Shown: in pieces, positions 11,461-22,047 of the stretch
Position numbering within the stretch: the first letter of the stretch is position 1
Layout of the letters: every line of letters begins with the position of its first letter
NCBI GenBank assembly: GCA_029255685.2
Contig: CM055318.2
Location: 1,803,001 to 1,867,000 of the forward strand
Length of the DNA stretch: 64,000 nucleotides
From: Silene conica
Taxonomy: Eukaryota > Streptophyta > Magnoliopsida > Caryophyllales > Caryophyllaceae
Direction: 5' to 3'
Notes under the pieces: model-generated
Databases searched by the model: none
Told to the model about the DNA's origin: nothing
The model's input: only the letters and a program-made list of their open reading frames with translations
Program-made: the position numbers and the translations under genes

Positions 11461-11883
11461 TTAAGGCGTTATTTGATAAACAACATATTGCAAAAAAATT
11501 AGCATATTGAGGCAATTAGTAGGTTTGACCAAACATATTGGAAGAGTAGAATGTGTTTCAATATGCTCTTTTGGAATATGTTGCTCCCCAGCATATTCAA
11601 AGAGTATATTGGCAAAATTAAAAAATTATCTTTTTACCTTTCAAAAAATATTAGCCCTATTTTTGACAAATATTACTCAATAATTTATTTATGTCCTTTT
11701 TTGTCATTTGACACATGATTGAGATAATCTGCTAATTTAATTCTGCTAATTACCAAACACCTGACAAATCATGCTAATTAAATATGATAGTCAAAACTGC
11801 CAACAAATTCTGCTGGTCAAATCTGCTTTTACAATCTGCTTCTGCTAATATCAATCCGCTGTTTACCAATCGCCTACCTAAAA
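11461..11883. repeat. Dispersed MITE-like repeat, member 1 (copy A)
   Basis: About 420 bp with weak inverted ends (AGGCGTTATTTGATAAACA on the left, complement of AGGCGATTGGTAAACAGC on the right) and many copies of CATATTG and CTGCTAAT words. A related element lies at about 57990-58360. Non-coding. Confidence 0.65.
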
Positions 11884-12035
11884 CCGAACAAATATACTCA
11901 TAAGTCATAAGGTTGATACCCCGTCATATTTCCTGAGGCCTGTTTATTCAACATAACACAGAGAGACAAAGAGGGATTGAAAACCCTAAATCGATTGTTC
12001 GAGAAAAACAAAAAAAGCAAAGCGGTTGATTGGTG

Positions 12036-15000
12036 ATGGCGTCCTCTTCTTACTCTGATCAATCAAAAGCTAAGGTTTGTATCTATATTATACTCGTATG
12101 TTTCTCTTTTCTCGTCTGATCGTTTAATCTGTTTTTTTTTATGATATATTTGCTTTGATAGTATTTTATGGAATTGATGGCTTTCGGCGCAGCTCATGCC
12201 AAAACCGAATCCCCTATTCCAACATTTAGTATAACGCGGTATGTTTTCGAATATACTCACTCCGTCTTGTAGCATTTCAATACTGGAATTTGATTTGCAA
12301 GGCATAATTTCAATTTCAAACCCAAGTTGATTGGTTGATTGATTAATTGATTGCAGCGTCATCAACCCCTCCAATCCAGTCACCTTCCATCTCAGAGATA
12401 GTTTTACTGGAGAAATCGCAGAAGGATATTTTCAACCACTAAAGAAGAAATACAAACCCGATTTAATAATGTATGTTCTTAACTTATTATGTACCTTTAT
12501 TTAAACCCATGATTGCGAAGCTAGTTATGGCATGTACAGCAAACTAAAACCCGCAAGGCAAGGTCCTGTTTGTTTTTTGGGCGTAATTGTTTGGTTTACT
12601 AGATGCCTAGGTTCATGTACATGTGTATATTACTTACTGTATGTTTCTTGGTTTATGCTCAAGTCCTCCCGTTGAAATCTGTACCTGTACCTGTTCGAAG
12701 GAAAAGACTCTTGCCCATATGGACGACTTCTTCATTCCTTTGGCAAAGAAATCATTGGCCTACTACAATGATAAGGAGGTATGTATATATAATTATACTA
12801 GTTTAGAACCCGTGCAAAATTGCACGGATATATATAGATCAAATATATAAGTTCTACGATTATGTTTTTCTGGAATGATTATGTTTTCTGGAAATTACAA
12901 CATTTTATAGAAACAATTTAGTGGTTACATGGGGCATATGCACCTTTGGAAATAAACCTAAAATAATTACAATGAACAAATCCAAATATTATAATACTAC
13001 TACATCATTGAATCGTCTCGTATCTTTCTTGATTGAAGTACCATGGCAACCGTGTTTACTCCTGTCTCAGAGCATCGTAATAGTTCTTGGATAAATTTGG
13101 TAAGATAGTTATTAAGTAATCAAACAATCATATTTATATACAACTTAGGTTAACTGTCGTCTTAGTTCTCTCTTCAATAACTAAAACCATAACTTCATAA
13201 GCCGCAAGCGCTTCATTTGAAAAAAAACTACTCAAGTTCAATTGCTTCCAAACTTTCCATCCACCTTTTAAAGTCTAAGTTGTGAAATATATATTAAATA
13301 CACTATCAACATAAATTGAGGGCAGACATTATGTATATCAACCATACATGAAAAGAATGATATCCTAGAATGTATAAATGAAGTTTGTGAAATAATTGTC
13401 TACTAAGAGGTTTACTTACATCGATTATGTTTGAGGAATTCGATTAAGTTTGAGGAATTGGTTTAGGAAAATTAATTCTAAAGCAATTTGGAAACAAAAA
13501 ACCACAAATTGCTAGTTTAGTACAAATACAATCTAGAGGTCTTGCCGAATAAAAGATAGATCAGACCAGACCTCATAATTTGATTCGGGCCATGGAGAGG
13601 TCCTTGGACACCGGAAACATGAAATTTTTTATAGCAATCATCTCTTATGCATGTACTTGAAGGGACAACCCACGTTAAAAATTAGGGCATTGCGAAAAAT
13701 AATCCGTTCCATCTGCGACAGTTTACAATAAAACCGTCTTATAGAATAACTTATGAACCAATAGGCAGAAGTTCGGACCAACTCTTATTAGTCTCCACTG
13801 CATAGTAGGAAGACCACCCTTAATTTGATAAGGAATATAATTAACTTGTATTACATGATATAAGAGATGAAAATAGAGGTTGATGTGGGTGATGCCCCCC
13901 AAAGTCATTCATGGTATCAAAATGCTTAGTCATTAATACCTTTTCCATGATATTCATAGAAAGTTAGAAGTCACCCCCGACATGTTATCTAAGAAGTTGA
14001 GCACGCTGCCCTTTATCCCGTCCACTATCGACTAAGGTTGTCTTGCTATTCCGAGCACATGTAGGTATTTAGGCTCTGCCTCTCCCTATGCTTTCTTCGG
14101 TCCGATTCTTGATTGGGAAACATTCCTAAGAACAGTGGGTGATTTAACATGCATGCTTGGAAGTTAATTATTGCATAACTGAAAATATCAACATTGGAGG
14201 ATCTAACATCAACGAACATGTGCATCACACCAAGGTCTTACATGAACCAATTTAAGACCAAGCAACATGAGAAACCACAGTTAGAAGTAAATAGACTCTT
14301 AATCTAGCTGAAAATGAATCGAAATGCTCCATACAGATTGTGGTAATAAAAACTCGTTGCAAAAGAGTGAGTAGAATTGTAAAACACGGTTCATATAGTG
14401 CACTATATGCCAAATAAGAAGTAATGCAATCAAAAATACATACTCCATAATAAGCATTTAACTTTGCCTAATCGATATACGTTCAAATATTAAAACGGAT
14501 CAAATATCATCACATTTGGGTATATATCCGTCTAAATAAGCTTAAGATTATGTCAAAAAAATATGAAGATAGACAAATCACGGAGTTTAGACATACCCCG
14601 ATAACACATAGCATGGTTTATGAACTGCATTGAGTTGTGATCTACTCATACCACATGCATTAAAAAGTAAGTTATATATTAGAAAATTTGCCATCAATGA
14701 ATTCACAAAAAAATAAAAGAGCAACATATAGACTAATAGATCACTGAAATACTCCACATACCGGGTATACCATTCAATTATATCAAGTTTCATTTGCAAT
14801 AGTCACATATGAATAACAAAATGATTCAACTATTGTTTACTATATGTATAGATTGATATACCAACGCCAAAAATAATACAAAACAAATAAGTATAAAGAA
14901 TCAGGGAGCTCTCCGTAGAGCAATAATCTAAGAAAAAAAGCTACATATTCATTTATCACATAAAGATGAATTCTTTAAAATGGTTGTTTAAAGAAGGATA

Positions 15001-17050
15001 AGTCAAATACAATAATGACATCGAAATTCACCCGACATAATCCAATCAAACCCAATAAAAATTGTTATAGAAAATACAAAATTACACAATAGAAATTGTT
15101 GTAGAAAATAAGTTGGAAATCAATTGTAAAATTGTGAAAAATCAATACTGAGTTTGAATAATTTTTTTAAAATTTTATAGAGGATAGAAATTAACCTTCA
15201 TTCTAAAACTCCAATAATAGAAAATCTGGGTAAAGACTTATGCATGGAAGAACAGTACGCCATTGAATTTGAGAGCAAGAAAAAATGCGTCCATTGAATG
15301 AATAACAGAACAAGACACTGAGAAGAAAACATGAGTATGTAATAAAAAAGAAATAGAAAAAGAAAATATTGAAATAGGAAAATGGTGGGAAGCTAATTAA
15401 CTCTTTAATTGTAATGATCTATAAAAACATGATAGGTGTAGATAATTGAGAGGGGGAAAGAAACCGAAAACAAAGGCTAATAGGAAGATAGGGGATAAGG
15501 AGTAAATAGGGGATGAGAATATAAAGAGAGAGACAGCTAAAAGGTTGAAGTTAGACGGCGGTAAGCAATATTCTAATTTGGGTTAGATCTTGGATGTATA
15601 ACAAAGTCTTGGGCGGGAAAACTTTGCACCATAATTCGACACGTGTTCAGTTTTGTCTTTAGTGGTTCTTTATTTATACTTTTATATAGATATCACATAT
15701 GGTTCATTCGTGAACTTCCCGACTACATTTTCTTATATTTATTATTTCCGTGTCATTTTTGGTACGTTCTTTCAAATTGCAGAACACGAATCTTTCGTTC
15801 GTGAAAGTAACCGGTGGCAATTATGGATGTGATCGTAGAAATAAGGTTCATATCAATTTTATTGCGACTTCTGAAGATGGTACGGAGAAACTACTATTTT
15901 CTGAACTTGCAGATGGTAGTGTACGGCACTTCATATCTGACCATATCGATGAATTTAACGTAAAGGGCTGTTGTTTGTTGTACAAGATTGAATCTGGTAT
16001 GTTCCTTGTCACCTTGAGTTGTAACTTAATTTATGTTATGGTATATGTTCGATTGTTTAATTTTTTGGTTGTTCCATCTGTTGCAGGAAACCCAATTGGT
16101 TGGGGCTGTGACATGTGTTGTAAGGGAGCAGTCATCCATCCGGGGCCTGAAGACGGTTACTTGGTTGTCGGTGGAGATTTGTTTGAGGATTATCCCTTTT
16201 GGGGTTACCGCTCTCCACCAACGACTAGTAACGCAACACATGATGAAAAAGAAATTTATTTTGCTTGTGCTATGAAGGCTGTCGAATACTTCAATTCCAA
16301 ACAGGTCAAACCTTTCTTTCCTTTTTTTTCTTTTATGAATCCATCGAATAAGCAAATTCTTGTAAGTGAACTTGTATGTCTTATCCCATCTGGGTGATAA
16401 CTAACCAAAAATTATTATCTTACTCTGAATAAATAAGAACTTGTATGTCTTATCACATCTGGGTGATAACTAGTTCAAGCTTGAGTTGAAATAAGAAAAA
16501 CAATATTTTAATCAAAAAATAAATCTACTAGGTAAATATGACTTTGTAAACTTATTTGTTGGTGTGAAATCGTTGCAGTCTACGGATTTCATGGCGGTGG
16601 AAGTCATAGGGAGTTCTCATTACCCCTGTATTCACAAAAAAATAGTTCATGTCAATTTCAAATGCATCACAAGCACCGAGCGTAAGCAACAACTTTTTTT
16701 TGCTGAGTTGGTTATACCAAATTTCACAGATGATTGTGGAAAATGGGATGATCGCAAAGGACCTTTCGTAGTAGTGAAAGGTTGTTGTTTGCTAGAGAAA
16801 GTCGGTCCAGGTAATTTTTTGATTTACGTTTTATATTTAGACATATCTTGGCTGTGATTTTCTCCGATTAATCAATCTTTTAATGTTTTTTTCATGTTAT
16901 GTTTTGGCAGGTAATCCTTTTGGCAGACACTGTGAGGATTGCTATTGCACTGAAGTGATTCATCCGGGACCAAAAGATGGATATCGTGTTCGAGTTGGAG
17001 ATAATTTTCAGGATTATGGATTTATGAATATAGGTCTTGGAATTTATTGA
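12036..17050 (+). CDS. Two-domain DUF3615 protein (array copy A)
   Basis: Eight exons: 12036-12074, 12162-12238, 12357-12470, 12664-12778, 15783-15996, 16087-16304, 16579-16810 and 16911-17050 (TGA), total 1149 nt, 382 aa. All junctions are GT-AG and keep frame. The N-terminus (MASSSYSDQSKAK) is followed by two copies of a DUF3615-type module. Module 1 (about residues 100-240) has LAYYNDKE, KVHINF, LLFSEL, KGCCLLYK, GNPIGWGCDMCC and VIHPGPEDGY. Module 2 (about 250-382) has VEYFNSKQ, IVHVNF, LFFAEL, KGCCLLEK, GNPFGRHCEDC and VIHPGPKDGY. Intron positions and phases match between modules, so exons were duplicated. Function of DUF3615 proteins is unknown; paired Cys could bind metal. Intron 4 carries a Helitron. 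Confidence 0.85.
12798..15690 (-). mobile_element. Non-autonomous Helitron in DUF3615 gene intron 4 (copy A)
   Basis: Read on the minus strand the element starts with TCTATATAAAAG (15690) and ends in CTAG (12798). A perfect hairpin, CCGTGCAA/TTGCACGG with a 2-bp loop, lies 8 bases before the CTAG. It sits exactly between host A and T, the canonical Helitron target. Length about 2.9 kb. No RepHel helicase frame is visible and the short frames inside resemble nothing known, so it is non-autonomous. The exon 4 donor is only about 20 bp outside its 3' end and the downstream acceptor about 90 bp outside its 5' end; both are intact. Confidence 0.9.
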
Positions 17051-17651
17051 GATTGTCTCAAAACTCGTATCAGCGAGAATAGTTGATAGTTTTTATTTCT
17101 TAGTGTACTCTCTATGGTCAATGACCAGTATGTTATGTACCTTTATTTCAGGAGTTTTAGTAAAGTAGAAGTCGTAATTTAATGTTCATTTTACATGACT
17201 ATATCTCGTATGGAGCAATGTATCTGTGTTTAAGACGACAAATAATGGAGTCGTTTATATTGATGTTGCCCCTGAGAATGTTGTATTTACCTTTCTATGC
17301 CTCTCATCTTCTGGTGTATGTCCGGTATGAAAGTGTCGGATTTTGGTTTATTATTGGAGTGCCTCCAGTAACCAATTGACGGTATGACTATACGTGTCTT
17401 GTGACCTTGTTATGCAGGATTGATCACTATGGCTTTAATAGTATCGAATCCTGCTGAATTGCTTTCCTCATTTTTGTTCCTGATGCTGGGTGTGGTAGAC
17501 AGTTGCCACTTTGTTTTTGAGACTACATTCTTGTCTATAATGTGTAGTATTATAGACAAGAACATAGTCTATAGACTCCATTAGTACTTTTTTAGACTCC
17601 ATTACTACTTTTTCCCCTTCTTTTTGGTACTTGTATATGATTTTACTGCAG
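17051..17651. other. 3' flank of DUF3615 gene up to the kinase pseudogene (copy A)
   Basis: No gene recognised. It should hold the 3' UTR of the DUF3615 gene. A perfect hairpin is at 17528-17562 (separate entry). The kinase pseudogene follows at the CAG acceptor ending at 17651; none of its upstream exons is present in this stretch. Confidence 0.6.
17528..17562. repeat. Perfect 14-bp hairpin (copy A)
   Basis: TTCTTGTCTATAAT and its exact complement ATTATAGACAAGAA flank a 7-base loop GTGTAGT. It may be the tip of a small transposon or a local snapback; no function shown. Array copy B: 39024-39058. Confidence 0.7.
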
Positions 17652-18968
17652 ACTGAAGTAAAGTATCTTGGTCAACTTCAACATCCTAATCCGGTAAAAC
17701 TTATTGGATACTTTGCGGATGGTGAAAATAGGCTTTTGGTGTACGAGTACATGTCTAAGGGAAGCTTAGAGAATCACTTGTTCAGACGTAAGTAGCTTGA
17801 TGATTACGGTCGTTCTGTACAATGGCTAAAAATTGCATGCACATTGTTTAGCTTTAGGCAGTGTTACTATCAGGTTACATGAGTGGAATACTTTAGGAAT
17901 GCTTTATGCTTTGAACATTTTAAGGGCTGTTCTCATCTCAAATTCTATTAATGTCTTGTTCTGGGAACCTTCAATATTGTTGGTTCTGGATGCTACTATT
18001 GATCCTCAATATTTTGGTATTTATATCGTCTTACAGGAGGGCCTCAGCCAGTTTCGTGGGAAACAAGGCTTAAAGTGGCTATTGGTGCTGCCAAGGGTCT
18101 CTCGTTTCTTCACGATGCTGAATCACAAGTCATATATCGTGATTTCAAGGCTTCAAACATTTTAGTAGACGCGGTATGCTGACGCTGTAAATCCTTCTTG
18201 CTGCTTTGATCACTTTTCGAATTAGTTTCTTATATTTGTTCCAACTTTCAGGACTTTCATGCCAAGCTATCAGATTTTGGACTGCAAAGGCAGGACCTAC
18301 AGCAGATCATACTCATGTGTCAATTCAGGTCATGGCACTCAGGGTTATGCAGCACCTGAGTATGTAGCTACAGGTGCACCATTTTTCTCCATCGTCCCAT
18401 TTTATTCTCGATATTTCATTTTCTTAGTTGGTTTGCACTTTGGAACATCCAGTTAGGTAGCCTTGTAGTTCTGTGTAAATTGACAGTATCCATTTTTCTT
18501 TTCAATAGGCTGTCTGTCAGCTAAGAGTGATGTCTACGGTTATGGGGTTGTTTTACTTTAACTATTAACCGGACGCCGTGCACTTGATAGATCAAAAGTT
18601 ACCGAGGAGCAGAATCTAGTAGATTGGGCAAAACCATATCTAGGTGATCGAGGAAAGTTATTCCGAATCATGGATACCAAATTGGAAGGCCAATATCCCC
18701 AAGAAACAGCTTTCAAAGTTGCTTCACTTGCTGTACAATGCATTAACCCTGAACCGAGATTAAGGCCTAAAATGTATGAGGTATTGAAGGAACTTCAGAA
18801 ACTGTAAGACCAGAAAAGTGCCATCAAACGTTTAGATGTAGGCCCCATGAACACATCCAGTCCTGTGAGGTCTCCGAGAAGCCATCGTTCTTTGATGAAT
18901 TTTATTCCCAAAGAAATCTCTCTTGTCAGTGGCAGCGCACAAGCCTTGAACTCGCCAGTCTTGCAATA
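17652..18968 (+). pseudogene. Receptor-like cytoplasmic kinase VII pseudogene (copy A)
   Basis: Remnant exons 17652-17787, 18037-18173, 18252-18373 and 18509-18968 keep GT-AG borders. They encode kinase subdomains from about IV onward: [51 protein letters not shown] (the RD-type catalytic loop) and, across frameshifts, GYAAPEYVATG. Closest family is RLCK-VII (PBL/APK2-like). It is dead: the N-terminal exons with the glycine-rich loop and catalytic lysine are absent; a base is missing after KLSDFGL; another is missing in the VMGTQG motif; a TAA replaces the Glu codon in VVLLELL; and a second TAA ends the last exon early relative to the tandem duplicate. Family assignment is secure, the exact orthologue is not. 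Confidence 0.88.
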
Positions 18969-19375
18969 AAAGTTCTTCAGCTTAATTTTTTTTGTGCATC
19001 TTCATCAAGCTATACTTGTTCCGAATCATGGATACTAAATTGGAAGGCCAATATCCCCAAAAAGCAGCTTTCAAAGTTGCTTCACTTGCTGTACAATGCA
19101 TAACCCTGAACCGAGATTAAGGCCTAAAATGTCTGAGGTGGTAGAGGAACTTGAGAAACCGCAGGAGCAGAAAATCGCTGTGAAACATTTACATGTAGGC
19201 CCCTAGAAGACATCCAGTCCTGCAAGGTCTCCGAGCTCCCATCGGTCTCCTATGAATTTTACCCCCAAGCATCTCCATTGTCAGTGGGAGCTCACAAGCC
19301 TTGAACTCGCTAGCCCTGCAATAAAAGTTATTCAGCTTAAATTTTTTGTGTATCTTCATCAAGCTGCACTTGATC
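18660..19375. repeat. Tandem duplication of the kinase pseudogene 3' end (copy A)
   Basis: The block from TTCCGAATCATGGATACC (about 18661) to CATCTTCATCAAGCT (about 19015) is repeated from about 19020 to 19375 with scattered differences. The second copy carries CAG where the first has an early TAA, but has its own one-base loss at TGCATAACCC. It duplicates the last exon plus part of the 3' UTR. Confidence 0.85.
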
Positions 19376-20455
19376 CTGTATGTGTGATAGGTAGTAGATC
19401 ACTGTCCAAGACCATCTCCAGCTTCATATTTAGGTAATATGTTTCCGTCACGTGCTCTTTTTTCAGAAATTTTTATATGGAGTATATATCACCGTATAAA
19501 ATATTTTTTGGGAGGTGTCAGTTTTTTTGGTCCTCTGTATCTATGTATACTAGTGAACAGGTCCGTGTAACTGTGTACTAGTTCAAAGCTTTGAGATATT
19601 CACTGTAGCATTCGTGTTGTAATGTTATCGGTTTTCTGGTTTGATTTTTGTGATTTCAAACACTGCAGAGTTCCTGTTTCTGCTTATTTTATCACTTTTA
19701 TTTATGTATCATGGTCGTTTCATTTCTCATATTCCTCAGCCTAAAGAAAGAATTCTTGTTTGCGTGTCCAAGGAAGCAGGGGCCGTCCTCCCCTCCTGAG
19801 CAATGAGTAAGATTGGTCTCACATGTGAGACCGACTCATACAAGGCTCACTATTTTGTTTTCTTTGATGAGTCCAGTCAATTATCTGGGAACGCAATAGT
19901 CTGATAGATACCACAGATTTGTATTGCAGGAGAATTAATGAGCTGATTAACATGTCTGAGTTTTTGAGTTTCTGATCTTATGCTTAACAATACTACTCCC
20001 TCTGTTTCATCATATATTATATGAATGATTTGTTTTCTATTTTGGTTGTCACCTAATAGTAACGACTTTCGTCTGCTTGCATTAAAACGCGTAAACTATG
20101 TGATGAAACATAGGGAGCAATCAGTTCCGCGAGTTTAGATGGAGGTTGTAAGAACTGTACAAAAACTGTGATTATTCTGTATGAGACTGCCTCACGTGAT
20201 GGCTTCATATATGAGATGCCTCCGTTGCAGTGTGTCGCCCTGAGATATAACAGGCTGTAGAGGAAGGCCGTGGTCTCCTGAATTTGGAGCCGAAAGACGG
20301 GTAGTTTTTATATTTGAATTATAGTCTACGACAGCAGGGATAATGTGCATGTTAATATGTTATGGCTTTGGACCTCGTTGCTTTGTGCTCCGAGATAATA
20401 ATGTCAAGATAAAGAAAATGCAAGTAAGCATGTACCAGTTGGACGTAGTCCTTAC
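19376..20455. other. Spacer between kinase pseudogene and truncated UXT (copy A)
   Basis: No gene found. I looked on the minus strand for the expected last UXT exon (family motifs such as GTNLSQF and GHMKTILVL) and did not find it. It contains a Stowaway-like MITE (19996-20117) and a short palindrome GGTCTCACATGTGAGACC near 19815. The breakpoint that removed the UXT 3' end must lie here. Array copy B: 40872-41951. Confidence 0.7.
19996..20117. mobile_element. Stowaway-like MITE (copy A)
   Basis: 122 bp with terminal inverted repeats CTCCCTCTGTTTCATCA and the complement of CTCCCTATGTTTCATCA. The left flank is TA as expected for Tc1/Mariner-type elements; the right flank is CA, so one side of the TA duplication is mutated. 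Confidence 0.85.
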
Positions 20456-20726
20456 CACAGACGGTGCAGTGTAGTTGAACGCATCAATCCTTTTGCCAGT
20501 CAGCCAATAATCGAGGAAAGGGCCAACTGTGAGCAGCGACACAGCCTGCACTGGCGCGGTGTGACCCAGTAGGCTGAAAGAACTGAGCGAGTATTTCTTC
20601 TGTAGATGATGTACATACTGCAAAATAAATCAGACAAAGCTCAGAAAACTCGAACAAACAAAAAAAAACTGGATGAGTAGGTCAGTAGCTATATGATAAT
20701 ATTTGCTATGTATTGAATCCTTTAAA

Positions 20727-21091
20727 AGGGTTATTTCATGAAAATAATCCAACTTATATCTCATCTTCTCATATTAATCCATACTAACGATTAACTAAGA
20801 AAAATCCAACCTATAACCTCATTTATCTTTCATTGAACTTTGACTATTTTTAAACTCTTATTATCGGTAGGCTAGCAAGTCACCTTCATTTACCTTTTGT
20901 ACAGGAAAAGGGAAAAACAAAAAAGTAAGTCAAGGTGACGTGCTTGTTTACCGATAATATGAGTTTAAAAATAGACAAAGTTCAATGAAAGATAATTCAG
21001 GTTATAGGCTGGATTTTTCTCAGTTAATCGTTAGTAGGGATTAATATGAGAAGATGGGGTATAGGTTGGATTATTCCTATGAAATAACCCT
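20727..21091. mobile_element. MITE with about 170-bp inverted repeats in UXT intron 3 (copy B gene)
   Basis: The left half from AGGGTTATTTCATGAAAATA and the complement of the right half AGGGTTATTTCATAGGAATA pair over about 170 bp (shared words CTCATCTTCTCATATTAATC, ACGATTAACT, ATCTTTCATTGAACTTTG), leaving only a short centre. This is the form of a long-TIR MITE. Flanks share an AT-rich TTAAAA but no clean duplication. Confidence 0.85.
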
Positions 21092-21860
21092 TAAAATTAA
21101 GCTCAGTAAACGGAGTATAATGGCATGTGGCATCAAAAACTTACATATTGCTGTAGAGATGTGCTCCAAACAGCAATGAAAGCAGCGACAAAACCCTTAG
21201 TATTTACACTGACATCAGTAACTGTGCATACCCCGACACCTACAAGAACGAGCCCTATGCTGAGCTTTGTGTCTCTTGAGTACCTAACTTTGTCAAGCAC
21301 AATCTCCAACAGACAGGAAACGGGTATCATACTCAACTTTGCAATCTGCGAAGAAATAGGAATTCTTGGATCTAACTCTTGTTTAATGAAACTTAATGAG
21401 ATTACAGAACTAAATAATAAGGGAAGGTTACCTGATAAAACCCAACGGAATTCAACATGAGACTGACATTCATGCCAACAATGGAAAAGTTTGCGAATAC
21501 GACAAACTTCAGTAGGTCAGACAATGGTAAATGAGAGGGTTGGATGAATCCGAGCCATTTGAGAACAAGAGTCATTATGGTTGTGAAAGCAAAGTGCAAA
21601 CCGGTCAACGTTGTAGCTGCATGATGCAAGTAAATGTCTGAGATTTATCTTCTACAGCTCTATAAGGCATTTGACTGAAATTCAGAAAGCAAAATTAACT
21701 ACGTGGAAATACGAGGCATGTAAAAAAGATCCTACTAACTCCGTGACATATATAATCCGAAAAACCTCATTTCAAACAAGACCATCAGGCAAAATATCCA
21801 ATACATAAGGATGAGTTGTTATCGTTTAATCTTTAATCCATAAAGGGAATTGGTACCATG

Positions 21861-22047
21861 CTATGTTACTCAGACTCGTTTAGAAGTGCCGGACACGGGT
21901 ACGTGTCCAAGTGTCGGACTGGGCTATTTTATTGAAAAATATGCATATTTTGGTATAAAATGGGATGTCCAGGTGTCATACCCATGTCCCAGTGTGGAGT
22001 CTCGGACACGGGTACGCAAGGAAATTAGAAGAGTCGAAGTAACATAG
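21861..22047. mobile_element. hAT-type MITE in UXT intron 1 (copy B)
   Basis: Identical to the element at 365-551, with the same GTACCATG duplication on each side. Confidence 0.9.

Larger units (their letters stand above)
7906..12035. other. Divergent spacer between MOG1 and DUF3615 gene (copy A)
   Basis: No gene seen. From left to right it holds a very AT-rich block (about 8040-8640), the foldback element at 8640-10440, a stretch at 10450-10740 homologous to 51100-51345 of the diverged paralogue, unassigned sequence to 11460, the dispersed repeat at 11461-11883, and the 5' leader and promoter of the DUF3615 gene. The equivalent spacer in array copy B is 29402-33531. Confidence 0.7.

Noticed and set aside
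13723..14799. Short minus-strand frames inside the Helitron as helicase or captured genes
   Set aside because: None shows Rep or helicase motifs or similarity that I recognise; all are 60-70 codons in AT-rich sequence.
16026..16355. 109-codon minus-strand frame
   Set aside because: It is antisense to DUF3615 exon 6 and adjoining introns, with no protein-like motifs; a shadow frame.
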